This document shows positions 13,267 through 26,900 of a DNA stretch of 64,000 nucleotides, in pieces. Source of the stretch: Balanoglossus misakiensis (lineage: Eukaryota > Hemichordata); NCBI GenBank assembly GCA_040954595.2, contig CM082594.2:7130001-7194000 (forward strand), in the 5' to 3' direction. Numbering within the stretch: the stretch's first letter is position 1; each line of letters starts with the position of its first letter. The position numbers and the translations under genes are program-made. The notes under the pieces were generated by a model. The model saw only the letters and a program-made list of their open reading frames with translations, was not told the DNA's origin and made no database searches.

Positions 13267-14947
13267 TTGGAGGGATCGTCCTCTGGTGTGCCCTGTTCAC
13301 TGATCGTCACTGGAGGGTGCTGTGCTTATCCATGGGTGAATGTCTTCTATATTGCCACCAATGGCAAAACGTTTTGTTTCAAGGTTGGCAGTCTCCTCTT
13401 GTCCAATAGCATGGCTCCTTTATAATAGGTCGGCTAGTCGGTTTCCCTAAGAAACATACATGAGTACGTCTAATTGGCAGAATCTTAACCAGGAAGATTG
13501 TATGCATTGTGAACACGTAACCCTGTGTGCCAAGGCATAACAACAAATGCGGTCCAAGCAGTCAGTGCCAGGTATTCCTAAAGAACTCCAACCTTGGCAA
13601 CTTCAACCCTAAATTGCCTGCTTTTATCCAAGAAATGTGTCTGCTGACCTCCTGTTTTGTTTTCTTTCCAATTGAACGGTTTTAAGTTATGTGTACATGA
13701 TGTAGCAAAGTGTAAGCAGAAGGTAAAAAATGTGTATTTTGGGATGGACATGGATACTCCCAATGCTGTGATCATTAGTGGTGTTTCTGTTGTCTTGGAT
13801 AATGGAGGCCAAGTTCATATGGATCCGTTTTAGTAAAACACTGTAATTTGGTCTCCAGGGATCACTTACATTTGGTTTCCAAGAGTGATTTAACACCGCT
13901 AAGTGTGTTGACACAGGTGCCATAGGGGATTCCTGACATGCACTCTCGAGGACAAAATCGAAAGGAATGTGGTAAAAAGCGTATGATTTTTTTCAGGATT
14001 TGCTTCCCACAATCAATTTTTATTGACCATAACCTCCATCAAAATATCGGCTAACGTGAACTGACCGCCACCCCACCCCAAGCAAAGCCATGTATGGGGA
14101 GTATAGCTAGATTTTCAATAACATAACTTTGAAACTGAAAGATGTGACACACACTCAACAATAGAATCGTCAGTCAAATTATTGATGACAGCAGTATAAA
14201 AGTTGTAGTATAAACTATATCAGGAATTTTGGAAGGTTCACCGTACCATCACTCACCATTCACACCCTCATCTCTGTTGAAGATTTTATGGCATACAAAT
14301 GTATGTGAGGCTCAGCACCTGTTATTGCCACAGTGGGGTAGCCAGACAACACTGGTTAAAATCACAGACATTCCTCTCTACTGTCTACGGTTAAATTTAT
14401 TGTTACCATCTTCTGCCAACAGTCTACCAGCAGGGAGACAAATTCCAAACCACTGTCAATGCTCGGGCTCCATCAAGACACCTGATGTTGTTTGTCACTG
14501 AAGGACAGGTGTCTGTCAAAAAAGCCAACATATAACACTCATTCAGTGGCTGGTACCTTCATTACAGTGCTTCTGTCTGTAACTCTTCACTGTTTTGTTG
14601 GTGTTTTTGTTCTGTGCATCAACCATGATTTCTTGTTCATCTTAACTAAAGCTTGGTTAATTGCCTAGTATCTTTGCTATATTTATCACTTGTGCGTAAT
14701 CTGGTTGTGAATGTTTTATATCTAATACTTGTAGTGGTCAACTTCTATATCAGCTCTCTCCATTTTTGGCCAAGACAGACATTTTTAGAAATTATTATTT
14801 TGGGACTGGAAACGTGTTCAGTTCAGACAGGTTTCACTCTAGAAACATTACTTTGCTTGTGTAATTTACATGGTACACCAAGAGTGATATTCAAAGTATA
14901 CCAAAAAACTGTGTGAGTAGATAGCCACATGTAGTTCTGTATCTATC

Positions 14948-15095
14948 AAGCCTGTCTTTTTTCTCGGCTGTGCCAAACAGACAGCCTGGCATTGAACATA
15001 GAGCTCGCTGGTTTAATGGTCTGATGCCCTGCTAAGAGGATGATGTAACTGGCGTCCCCTTGAAGTCAATCACCGAATCTGATCCTGTGATGATC
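14948..15095. repeat. Diverged direct-repeat pair, copy 1
   Basis: This about 148-base segment aligns by eye to 16609-16765 along its whole length with small gaps. Shared landmarks in order are AAACAGACAGCCT, CATTGAAC, TAATGG-CTGAT, GATGTAAC, TGAAGTCAAT and GATC/GGTCCT. It is not a simple repeat. It may be an old interspersed element or a duplicated regulatory element. Confidence 0.7.
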
Positions 15096-15465
15096 GATGC
15101 AAGATTGCAGTCAAGTCAGGGTTAATTATGTTCAAAATACAAACTTTGCAGACAGGGGAAATGGTGCTGGAAATTTGAGGGGAAAAGGTTAAAACATGGC
15201 TGTAAAGTTTTACTGTGTAGCAGTCAGTGTATACGTTCTGTAAGTGTGTGTGCCTTGATGGCAGGTGAAAGGTTTAATGGTCTTCTGGGGGATGTTCAGT
15301 TTTATTGCATTGCCATGGTGCAGTTTTGTAGCCCCGCGACTCCCCTTGACGATTTTTGTTTTGGACGGGGATCGCCGGTTAATGGTAACTTGTTTTATAT
15401 AAAAGATAGGAAATGAGTTTTGATTGTGGGTTTGGACAAATCCCAAATAGTGCAGTATGTCTTGC

Positions 15466-15485
15466 AAGTAGCGCCCTCTTGTGGA
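15466..15485 (-). promoter_or_regulatory. Candidate CTCF site
   Basis: On the minus strand the sequence reads CCACAAGAGGGCGCTA, which matches the bilaterian CTCF core at all but one position. A single motif match in a 64-kb window is only suggestive. Confidence 0.3.
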
Positions 15486-16608
15486 GGACAAAAGAGAGTC
15501 ATTTGTAAACTCTCCTCCCAAGAAAGGATAATTCTCTTCTTCTATATTGATGAAATAAATCAGTGGGGATTATATACCGATGTAGGCCCTAGTCAGATTT
15601 TTCTAAATGTGAACATGCAATGTTATTCACTGTGGCATGTACACAGTGGTTTCACGTATATATACAACCTTAACATGATTTGTAATCTGTGGTTTGTGAA
15701 GCATGATCTTCATGTATCCAAATTTGAGATATACACCCATCCACAAGAACGAAGACAAACTCAGTGTTATTTACGACTGAAAAGTTTATATATCATGGGT
15801 TGGAAATTTACGTAGTGAATAATTCTTTACAGAGCGCTGTGGTTGGAATGTATACTCAATGACCGCTTCAGACCTTGGTGTAGCCTGGTCAGTATATTTC
15901 AAGTTCACTGGTGTCATCAATTGACTTCTGCTTTCATCAAAAGAGTTCGATCACTAACAGTAGCTGGTAGAGTTGACTTTTCAGAACCCTCTGAGTCAGT
16001 AGCTCAACTGTTTGTGTAACTAAAACTGTTCCTTCGACCACAACTTAGGGACAAAGTTCCTTGCTCTTTACGAGTGTATGTTAGCTGTCCCAGGAAACAC
16101 CATGTGATAGCCATTTAGAGGCAATACTTTAAGCCTGCCTGGGCTGTTATCAGTGTATGTGTATAACAGGGCAGTGGCCGGGCCACACTCGGAGCTTGAT
16201 AAATCAAACCTCAAGCACCCCTGGCTGGCACGTGCATGCACTTCAGTGGATTGATAAGTTTTATTCCAAGATGGTGTTTAGATACATAGTTGATCCTCTA
16301 GCCTGTAGCACTGTATAGACTCAGACATGTTGACCAGAAAACAGGGAGAAATAGCGACTGATTAGGCTTGTCAGCCAGATAAACCATGAAAGGGAAATGT
16401 CTTTACCGATTGTGTTTATGGGGATGATTTTTTTTCTTAATGAGGCTGTGATTTGCGATTGCTTGATTTTTATGGTTCAATGACAATTACTGTCTGCTGC
16501 CGTTCTGCAGTTTCTACGTGTGAGGTGATCCAAAATGATGATTAGAGGAGAAATTTTAAAGCTTAGGCTTAATTCTTCCAGTCAGGGGAGAAAGTGTAGC
16601 CTGAAGTA

Positions 16609-16765
16609 CGTCTGCTTTTTGCTTGGATCTGCTAAACAGACAGCCTAGCCATGTGCATTGAACTCTGGCGAGCTAATGGCCTGATACCCCTGATGAAAAG
16701 ATGATCAGATGTAACCAGCATCTCCTGAAGTCAATAACAGAAGCTGGTCCTCTGGATCTGCTGAT
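16609..16765. repeat. Diverged direct-repeat pair, copy 2
   Basis: Second copy of the element at 14948-15095, same orientation, about 1.66 kb downstream. It shares the ordered blocks AAACAGACAGCCT, CATTGAACT, TAATGGCCTGAT, AGATGTAACC and TGAAGTCAAT, with several small insertions relative to copy 1. Confidence 0.7.
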
Positions 16766-16893
16766 TGAATGGATAATTATTTTACACATGTATTATGATT
16801 TAATTCTGCAACAATCAACCATGACTATGCATCAGTTTATCAAGCTAGATCTGTCTCAACTGTAACTTCCACAGTACTGAATGCTGACCAAGT

Positions 16894-16913
16894 CCCCCCC
16901 CCCCCCCCCCCCC
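16894..16913. repeat. C20 homopolymer
   Basis: Uninterrupted run of 20 C. Confidence 0.95.
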
Positions 16914-16964
16914 AAGTATTCAACTTTTGGAATTCTCAGGTTTACAAATTGGCTGATAAAAGTC

Positions 16965-17002
16965 TGAGGTCAAGAGGAATTTTGAGGTCAAGAGCAATTT
17001 TT
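16965..17002. repeat. Two-copy tandem repeat of about 18 bases
   Basis: GAGGTCAAGAGGAATTTT is followed at once by GAGGTCAAGAGCAATTTT. Confidence 0.85.
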
Positions 17003-17825
17003 CGAGGGTGTTTTTGCCGATGGCACTCAGAGCAGACAGAACGACTGGCTGCAAAGAGAGCCGTCATAAAGAGGAAGATTGGGTGGAAGTTTGGCAAGAG
17101 TGTGAAATTCTTCACTGCTTTGAAGTTTTTCAAGGGCACTGTGGCCTTTGTATTAAGCCAAGTACATGACTGTACTAAACTCTGCTGGTTGAAAAATATT
17201 CTATAGCATATTAAGAAAACTTTTCATGCATGTTAATCCCCATGATTTCCTTTAATTCCAAAAAATAATCCCAAACTTAAAAAAAAATGAAATGATCATT
17301 TCTTAAGGATCACTTAACCCCACAGGACAAATTCAACATACAAGAGTAGCTGATCACAACTATGTCTGGTAAAATACATTGTACAACTTTTTCTGTCATC
17401 AAGAATGCTGAAAACATTCAACATCCCAAGACAACATTCCGCATTCTCAGTACAAACGGGGACGTTGACTGTAAATTTAAGTTCATCGCCGCACCGTCAC
17501 CAGTCTGCATAGTCGCGGTGTCTTCAGTTGCTCCTCAAGTGGATACCACATTGATCAGTGCAATCTAAACAGTTTGGGGCTGGCCAGGCCAAGCTTGTTA
17601 TTTCACTGGTGCTTAATAAATTCTGTGTTTACTGCTATACTACACTGTAAACCGTTTTCTCAAGTAGGCTCTCAGAGATTTTAGTAGATTCAAGTTCGAT
17701 CGCAGAGTTTCTGCCGAAATCAGACCATGGGGAATCCAGTTATTGGTATCTCTGACCAATCGTAGAATATATAATATTGCATTCATAAAAATACTGATAA
17801 TTTGTTTAGCCTTGCAGACACCTGA

Positions 17826-18215
17826 TTTGCCGTGTGTACCTTTTTGCGTTTATTCATTGATGACACTCAGATGATTGTCAGTGATCAAGGCATTATTGAT
17901 GACTGTATCCCAAGGTTTCACTCCATACATTTTGTATGGACTGCAACATTAGAAAGTGATGAGGTTGCGGGGCCTGCACCCATGGTGCTTCTCAAAGTGT
18001 AAGGCTGTACAACAGACAAGCTTGGCTGTGATGTCGAGTTCCACAATAAAGCTGGGATGGCCAAAGCAGTGTTTTCTATTCTGTTTATCGATCCTCAACA
18101 GAGAACCTGCCGCAGTCATGATTTAAACTTTGACTACCACATCAATTCTCTCCTAGCTTGTCCGAGACCAAACCGACCAGATAATATTTATGTTCCAAGA
18201 ACAGAAATAGGGTGC
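17826..18215 (+). pseudogene. Possible broken coding relic, identity unknown
   Basis: One frame is open for 130 codons except for a single TAA at 18000-18002. The first part contains FIDDTQMIVSDQ, faintly like the catalytic FADD/YADD-T-Q region of LINE reverse transcriptases; the second part contains EFHNKAGMAKAVFSILFIDP. There is no good start codon. The resemblance is too slight to name an element, and chance is a real alternative. Confidence 0.15.
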
Positions 18216-21200
18216 TAACTGCGTCACAAATGTAAGAAACTCCCAACAGCCCGGAATTTTGTATACAGAGTCGGGTCTAAAATGCTGGAGTACAAGGTCA
18301 AGTTGATCAACCAGTGTACAGAGTCAATTTAGCACAGGAATTATAGGCTGTCAGGATTGAACTTTGCCACTGTGGTTAAATAATCTGTAGTTTTCTAAAG
18401 ATTCTTCATACATGTAAACCATCTTGTTTTTGTCATAAATTAAGAGGTGCATGAATTTACCAAAACAACTCAACTTTGGACTTCATTTTGAAAAATTTAC
18501 GATAAGAAAGTTCAGGTGCCAGCAATCATGTCAAATGAAGTATTCTTTTTGCGTTCTTTGGCATCATGATTGCAAAATTGTTTGTTGCTTGCGACTGTTT
18601 TGTTTCCCTTGTTGTGGCCAATAATTACCAAAAGTCTCTACTTGAAGCAAAAAGAATGACATGTTTTTGGTGAAATACGTGTTTGTAGCCGGTTTAACGA
18701 GCGTGTATCAGCGCTGTTAGATTTTACTGTAGGTTGGAGGTCAGGAGGATTTTTTATCTGCGGAAGGGGAGAAGGCCGTATATCACGGCATTAGGAGTAA
18801 AAGACCCGATACAGAGAGAGAGCGGGAGTAACTGTTAGCTGCACCATTAGATAGCAGTGGTGATACCATTGCCCTGAGCAAGAACAGGAGAGTGGTGTGG
18901 TATCAAGGCTGGGCAGTCGAGCCCAGATTGGAAGTTTCTTTGAGATCCGTTCTGTCTTCATTAGAACTGTCAGGCATGAGTTCTCCAAGCTCTCAATTAC
19001 AGCTGCGGCTTCATTTGTTGAAATTATCAGCAGTTTGTGCTCGTGGATTTCCAGTCTGTCAATAACACAAGGCATAGAGATATGATACTTGCATCTAAAC
19101 AAGTCCTGCGTAATTGGAAATATTAAGTGATGCTTGGCCAATTTATGACCATCATTGTTGCAATTGTATCTGGTTTTGTTTGGAAACAAGTTTTATTGCG
19201 AATACACACACATTTCCGTTCATCTGTGCAAAACTACTTCATAATTGTTCAATGTTCTAGGAATTTTCAACATACATCATATATGCACAATCATGACTCA
19301 GTCTTTTGAGTAACTTCAATCTTACATGGCTACTTGCACGTGTACCTCAATCCTGACTGAACCAGCCAATGGATAAACACTACATCAACTACCGGTACTT
19401 TCCAAGTTTATCCAGTGGCAGAGCTGTCAGTCATTATGCAAATGAGCTGATGGAGGCCCACCAATCAGGCTGTTAATACGCAGTTACATAATCGTCAAGT
19501 ATGTGCAAGTAGGCTCAGTATCATGTTGGTGTAAATCATATCATGGACTTCCCAGCCATAAGTGCAAATACACTCAGACTCTCAGCCATTAATCATACAT
19601 CAGATCATGAACTGTCAATCATATATCAAGCATGATGAACCATTGGACGCCCCATGTGCACACTGATAATGGTGATTAATCTGATTCTAAAATATTTTTT
19701 ATACTTTAGCAAACATGGTCTAGGGATGCCTCCATGTGTGTTTCAGGATTGCAGTAGTTATACTGCCTGGAAATAAAACTTTACATTGATTGCAAAGATA
19801 TTTCTCACTTCTAATGGATTATAATTGCAAATGGATTTCATAGAGGACTACCATAGATTATGCATTCATATTTCATGCAGTGTTCAGGCCTTCAAGAATT
19901 GGGGTTTTGTTACATGTACTGATAAAGAAGATGACTGGCCAATAGGGACAGCGCCCTCAAGCTTGGAGCCGTTTGCAGTTTGGTACCAAGCACAGTGCGG
20001 TTGGTCTGTAAAACCTGGTGGTGAAAAGATTAAATAAACGGTTTGAAGTCAGCGATCTGCCCTCTGCTTATGTTATACTGAGGATGGCCAATGCATTTGC
20101 TGGTTGAAAGATCTGCAAGTAGTTGACCTCGCCATGACCTAGAAAGCGTGAACACAGCACTGGTGCGAAATGCATCAGTGCATTAATATAGGAGTGCTGA
20201 GTGGTGCAAATATAACCCAAACTTCCAGAGATCTGTATCGGACCGTTTGCAGTCAAACATCGCACCTACACAGAAGCAGATTCCCATGAACGCATTAAAG
20301 GGTTCGGCTGCGGCAGAACAGCTTCAGTGGAGTGAAAGCGTAAAAGAAAGACTGCAACTGTTTTTTCTAATGTTTGCAAACTTTCAGCTCACACTCCGGT
20401 TGAGGACACAGTGAAATCCAAGTCTTGCGCGGCATTTCTGCCCGCCAAATAGCTCGCACGCACGCACACACGATGATCTGGCCGGATGCCGTGTCCACAT
20501 TAATCAAACGCCCTGTACAGCGGCGTGTGCAGCAGTATACACACTAATACGGCCGGACCCGGACGTAAATTTGCATCAGATGCTATCTGCCTCTGCCCTT
20601 GTCAGGTCACTGAAGTTTGTTTTCAATGTACCGAGAAGTTTTCAATAAACATGTGTGCTTGAATTACAAGTCTTGTTATCCTAACGCTAACTTGGCGACA
20701 AAATCTTTCATCTGATTCACTTGAGTTGTGTGTCTCTGTGTTTTTGCTATAACATTCTTCATTTACAATTCACAGGTACAAGTTTGCTCTAGACATTCAA
20801 ATGACCTGTAGCGCATTCGCTGCCTGTTTATTGTTTAAACTATCTTCTCCAAGAATTCCTTGAAATTTCACACATCTTTCAAGAACTTATACACAGGTTT
20901 TCAAGTCTCATGAGATGCAACAGTAGTTACATGTAAAAAAGTTGGCTATACTATATTTATTACAAAGAAAAAAGAATACAATATCACAATAGAGGAAATT
21001 CAGTGTTAATATTGGTGGGAGACCTCAAATACATGATAAGCACAGGAACTTGTATCAAAAGAATTGATTAGAGATCATTGGGGTCTGTCCATCATCGATC
21101 AAATGAACTTGGGATAAGAATCCAGAATTTGTTTGGCTTGACGATGTGTTACTGCATCTATGCCAGCTCATGCGTATGCAAATACAATCTGTGAGGTACT

Positions 21201-23426
21201 TGGTTAATGTAAGGTCACAGGAAGGTTTTGCGGGGCTGATGACCTTGGCAAGTGGTGGACCCTGTATCTCTCCACATCACCAGATGTAATGTCTTCTGTA
21301 TCAGCGTAGAAATATCAGGCACGGAATAGATATGTTCAGTTTGTAGGCGCGATAGCACGAGGATGCAGGCAAAGCCAGAAATCCTACCAGCCAAGTAGTT
21401 TTACTTTGAAGAGGCATGTTTAATGTTCTGTGAAACGGCTTTTAGTTGATGTAGTGAAAATGATGTGTTTTTCATGGTGGAGGCTGGAAATAATCGGGTG
21501 TGATCACAGTTTTTAATGGTGATGGGGCCATTGTGTTTACTGTAGTTGCGACCAGCCCCATGCAGCCGGGATATTAAGTACATAAAAAGCAAGAGAGCAT
21601 CTTTTTCTGTCGGAATTTCCATATTGTATAAAATATTGTGTCATCTACTGTACAGTGTAGAACAGTTTGATGCAGGTTTTGGTATGAGGAAAACAATGTT
21701 TTACGGTAGAACAAATAGTCGGTTCCTTGGCTCGCCTTGGCTAAGGACAATCCTAAGATGCCGGTAATCTTGGTGCTTAAAGGGAAGAGGACCCTGGCAG
21801 CGACTGGGCTGAGCTTTTAATGCGCTTCTTGTAAGATACAGAGTACATGACACACGGGCAATGTATCGGTGACTAATAGATTACAATCCGGCTGTAAACA
21901 ATGGCGAGGTCCCCATGCAAGATGACCTTCTACTGGAAAGGTCAGGACAAGTTATCGAAACCCCCAATCAACATCCTATAGCATTTCAGGACATTAATCC
22001 CGGGGTCTGATTGTTAGCTCTGAGTACCTACATCAGTTGTACGCTATCGTTGATGACGTTTTTTTCTCGCAGTTCGCGTGTCTGGGGGTTCGAGACCCTG
22101 TTTGAAGTTGGCTTTTAGTTTCTTATCTTTGTTTCTTGTTGCATGAAACTGTTTTCCTCTGCCAGTTTTTTTTGCTCCAGCTCATAGTCACATTTTCTTT
22201 GAAGTCCTGCCAAAATTGCAAAAATCTTAACCGTAAAACCTACAAAAAGATGAAGTGCCTGCAGTGGGCATCCTTTTGGCTGTATGGTGACATCAAGAGT
22301 GGTTCGCCCACTGTCAATGCAATGGTGATGTTTTATGTACATGTACAGACTATGCTGACAAGTTTCATGATTAGACTTTTGTAATTAAGTAGAACAAGAA
22401 ACTTCACTTGAAATACAAAACTACTGAAAAACAAAAACAAAAGTGACAGCTGCTGGCCATTTACGGATGAAAAATCTTGTGTTTTACAATAAACAAAGTG
22501 AAATACTACATGGACGTAAAGTGCCTGACAGTACATCACTGATCCGTAACCAGGTGATCATAAACACCTGACATAATCAGTCACCTGCATCCCTTGTATC
22601 CAAAAAGGCAATTTATTCTCATCTGTGGAGAGCCATGCACTCAAGCCTGTTATACTGAAGTCTTACGATTTAATCAAGGCACTGGACGTTTACAGCTCAC
22701 GGACGTGCGTCACAGCCCCACAATTGATCATTGCAAACTCTGCTTTTCATCTACGGACGTGTTTTGTTTTTACTCCAAGCGGACGGACAAAAACGCCCCG
22801 ATTCCCACTTGTAGACCAGTGATGGTTTTTTTGTGTGTACGTGCCCCAAGTGTTGATTTGTCTCTAGTGCCTATTTGCTGACAAGCCTTTGCATAACAGG
22901 TTGCATTGGGAAAGTGCTTGCGTCGGTTACACCTGAATGAGTGTTCGGTTGAAAAGAACGGTGCTTGCTTTAGACCTTGAGAAAGTAGTCAAACACAACG
23001 CGTATTGTTCCCGTGTCTTAGTTTCTTTAAAATCTGCACTTTCAAGACGGAAGCTGTTTGCATATTTTAGTTCGAATGTACGGGCCTGGCAGTCACAGTC
23101 ATGACAAAATCCACACTCATCTGTGCATTGTCACAAACTGCACTCTTCTCCAAAATGTAACATTTATCACTTTACAACAAAATTGATCTATTATATAAGT
23201 CAATATATGGATATAACTTTTCACTTCAGTATTGCAAGATGAAGTTCCTCTTTCTATGCATAAAGATCTTGCTTAGATTAGGACAGCACAAAAAACAGAG
23301 AGCTTTGAAATGTTCTTGGAAAAGACTGACAAGCTCTCCAGCTAATTAAGATGAAAAGTGAAGCACACTTTTCTTTGCAATATAAATTCCCCATTTCTTT
23401 TGTCAGGGATTTAAAAAATGCCATAA

Positions 23427-23486
23427 CCTGTCATCACTTTGTGTGCACCTGTCATCACTTTGAGCTCACCTGTCACCACTTTGTGT
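23427..23486. repeat. Three-copy, 20-base tandem repeat
   Basis: Unit CCTGTCATCACTTTGTGTGCA repeated with few changes: ACCTGTCATCACTTTG, ACCTGTCATCACTTTG and ACCTGTCACCACTTTG at 20-base spacing. Confidence 0.85.
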
Positions 23487-23847
23487 AATGGCCCTGCACA
23501 TAAACATGGCATGTTTTTGTATGTACATGTATTGATACACTCTGTGTATTATATTAAAGGGAGGTGGTCATCTGAACTGTACATGTGCAGTGTTTCTGTT
23601 TATAAACACATCGCTGGCATTGTCCCCAAAGTTCAGGGAGACCTTGAAAAGCAATAATTCAAAGAAAGATGGAAATATGATATGAAGTCATAACATAAGT
23701 TGTTTTTCGTAATGTACACGAGAAACGTACAACACATTGTTTGCAAGGAAATGTGTTGGAACATTTACAATTCCTGCGTATAATCTTGCTTGCTAGCAGT
23801 ATTGTCCCATGGGGCTCAATACCTGCAGCTCAGCTGAGGTTGGCGTG

Positions 23848-23910
23848 GGGAGGTTTGGTCCAAATCCATTTTCTTAGGTAAAGCCTTGGACCTCTACAGT
23901 GGGAACCTTT
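23848..23910 (+). mobile_element. Degenerate MITE copy E
   Basis: GAGGTTTGGTCCAAATCCAT, then TTTTCTTAGGTAAAGCC, TTGGACCTC and GTGGGAACC follow the same order as the core of copies C and D, but the terminal repeats are lost. Confidence 0.55.
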
Positions 23911-26900
23911 AAAAGTTGATTATGGTAGTAACTTCATGTTAGCGTGGACAGTCTGGCTCGTGATTTTAAAAGGTGATGATTGGTTTATAGTGACTGTTAT
24001 TAATGAGAATGATATCAGTGTTTCTATGGAAGCATGTCCATTCATTGTGTTGCATTGTCCAGTAGTCAGACGGTAGAGCCTTTGGTGTATACATGCATGT
24101 ACCTGTATACAGCAGAGGGGATGTTGCTGTTTCCTGTACTTGCTCTCAATGGGGCAGGCAACACTGTAAGAGATACAAAATTGAGACTAAAGTGCTATTC
24201 TGTTAGGTTTTAGTTCTCCCTCAGAAAGATTTCGCCAGATACTTTTGTGAAGACGGGATGACGAAGACAGCAATCTGCAACTTTTTATTGGTAATACATT
24301 CAGGGAGCTTGTTTAAAATTTTTGTAGTTAATCAATTCCCTTGTCTGTCTGTCTTTCATCAAGTCACAAATATGTCCCCGCATTGGTCATTTGATGAATT
24401 TGAGTTGTTCATTGAATTGATCAGTATCAGCCATAAGCAAATAGAATCGTGGACCCCCACAGAGTTGAGACCAGGATCTAGTTAATCTTTGCTAACAAGG
24501 ATTAAAAACATGTCAACATTTAAAGTGAACCTGGAGTTGCGAAATCAGCGTGATCTCTGCCAGTGTTTTCTCTGTAAATGAGAAGATGTGCTTATCGCTT
24601 GTTTACTTTGCTCTGTTTTGTCTGAGTTAATTGGTGCTCTGCTCAGTGTCATGCCCTGAAATTTTTGCCAGCGACCGCTTTTAGAAGTTTCTCATCAGAT
24701 GAAAAAAAGTGTCTTATTAATTGTTATTTTTAATTAGATGTTATCAAAATCCATCCTGCAAATCGGTCCCAAGCCTGTGCTTACGTGGGTCGACAATTTC
24801 AATGATCAAATCCTGGGTCGGGCATCTTCATAGCAAATGTTTCTAGCTATACATGCACCTGTCAGGCTGCATAATCGTGACTAAATTCCGAAGTTGGGTT
24901 GTTGCAAGTTATTTCACAATGCACTAGAAGATAAACTTGTATTTCACACTGTGCGTCGTTGCAATACAACATGTTGTCCAAAAACTACAGAGGCGGCGCT
25001 ACAAAGACTGACCGGCACACTTACATAATTGAAAGATTCCGAATCTTGCTCGATCTTATATAACACCTATCAAATTTTGGAATGGCCCAGACTGCCGATC
25101 CTTTTGAGATTGATAGATTGGAGCCACGATGTCTGGCGAGAATTGTTTTTGACGGCCAGATATCCTACATTTTCAGACAGAAACGATGCGTCGCGGCGGT
25201 AACAATTGTCCAAAATTCCTGAATCTGCCAATTTTATGTCATACAAAGAGAAATATTGTGATGTTATTCAAAGGGTGTACTAGAAACTATACACCTGCAT
25301 AAAATATTGAATCAATAACAGTCTCATATGAAGCAGACACCAAGTTATGTCACAGTCAACCCTACAGAGTAACATTTCCCAACTACAAAAGTATGCGTTT
25401 GTAAATCTATAAACTTGATCAAGGAGTATATGTAGTGGTCAATCTAAACTTGATATGCGGGCTAGTACTTTGTTCTGGTACAGTCCAGTGACATATGAAG
25501 TATTTGAACAAAGTCTTAGCCGTCCATGATAGCATGGCAGTGAACTGTGTCAATAATTACATCACTTGGTTCAACACACACAGCTACTTATTGTGTTGAT
25601 ATAACTGTCAGTCAATAAAGGGATAATAGCTGTAATTTTAGCTATTTTTTTTCAACAGATTTGTTTTGTGTATCAACAACTGGTGTCTTGTTCCTGAGGT
25701 TCCCCATCATTGGGCTGCAGCGTGAAGTCAAGCGCAGTGTATATAGTGTGGTGAAGAAGCATACTATGTTTCGCTCGACTTCAGCTGTATCTGTGCTCTC
25801 TATAGTATTCTGAACACATACCGGTACCCATCAATTTGGGGAGATGGTGATGTTAGCTCAGTGAGCAGTTTCATAAAAACTTATGTTTTTTGAGTCAGAA
25901 CTATACAAAAATACATTTCCTCCTTGGACAATTGTAAGATCGAATGTGATGTTGACCTTGCAATGTTTTTAGCCCAAACCTGACATTCATTTTCCCGCTA
26001 TAGAAGTTCTATAATAAACCACTGTTTGCCTTCCTGGGTGTCAGTCCCCTGCATTTAGAGTGGCTGGCGAATCTATGCTTTATGTGTGGGAGAAAGAGGA
26101 GCATGTATCTGTTGTTATGGGAAACAGAGTGATGAAAAAATGGAGCAGAGAGCAACTGAGAAAAGAGAAAGAAGATAAAAAGTTCTTGGACCAGTTGGTG
26201 TTAAAACGCAAGACTAGATAGAACAACTGAAGTTAGGGTAGAGTTTATCACTAATGACTAAACTGTACTTTTCTGATAATTCCTCCCTTCACGGAAATCA
26301 GTAAAAGTTATCTTGATTTCTTCCACAGTCATCCTCAGATTGTGCGCTGTCAGCCGCTAAAAGAGCTCTGTATCTGTGCAGCTCGTGAAATCAAAACAAA
26401 CTTCTGCTCATAGTCTTGGCTGTTGTCTTATCTGCGCTGCGTGTCTTAAAGAGGAGCTTGCGTGTGTGACTGGTTTTGTGATATATGTCATTTGCAAGCT
26501 TGTTTGGCCAAGAAAGGTTGTTTTCAGCAATTAGGTATCTTGAGACTTCTCAGTCTGACAGTGTCAAAAACTTGAGGGCTTTTGTAAAAAGTCTCGCAAA
26601 TGGAATCATGGGAACTACTTGATGACCATGGAAAGTTCAACAGGAACAATGGAATCATGGGTAAAAGGGACTTTCTACCATAGGTTGCATTGTCAAAAAT
26701 GTGAAATTCCCATGATTCAAATTACATGAGTCATAACTATAGGCAGTTCAAGGTAATTCATTGCAAATTCTTCTGAAGATCTTACATATTAGTACAAGTA
26801 AAGGGTACTGGGTAAAAGTGTTTGTATGTTGTTTACGCTTTGTTTATCACTCATCGACAGAGTAGCATTTCACACTGTACTCTGTTGTCTTATCGTGTTC

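Larger units (their letters stand above)
5820..14947. other. Non-coding stretch (intergenic, or intron if the 5739 exon is real)
   Basis: No exon or mobile-element coding region is recognised. It contains microsatellites at 6182, 12561 and 13236, a C14 tract at 9303, and a donor-like TGCAG|GTAAGA at 10964 without supporting frame evidence. Confidence 0.6.

Noticed and set aside
16949-17206. 85-codon plus-strand frame beginning near a tandem repeat
   Set aside because: The upstream part is the 18-base tandem repeat and the rest shows no known domain.
17362-17568. 68-codon ATG frame followed by AATAAA
   Set aside because: Short, no domain, and AATAAA is common in AT-rich DNA; not enough for a gene call.
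22080-22100. GGTTCGAGACC, a tRNA-like B box
   Set aside because: No matching A box, acceptor stem or anticodon arm could be built around it, so it is not a tRNA gene.
25846-25866. TTAGCTCAGTGAGCAG, a tRNA-like A box
   Set aside because: No B box at the right distance and no cloverleaf; probably chance.
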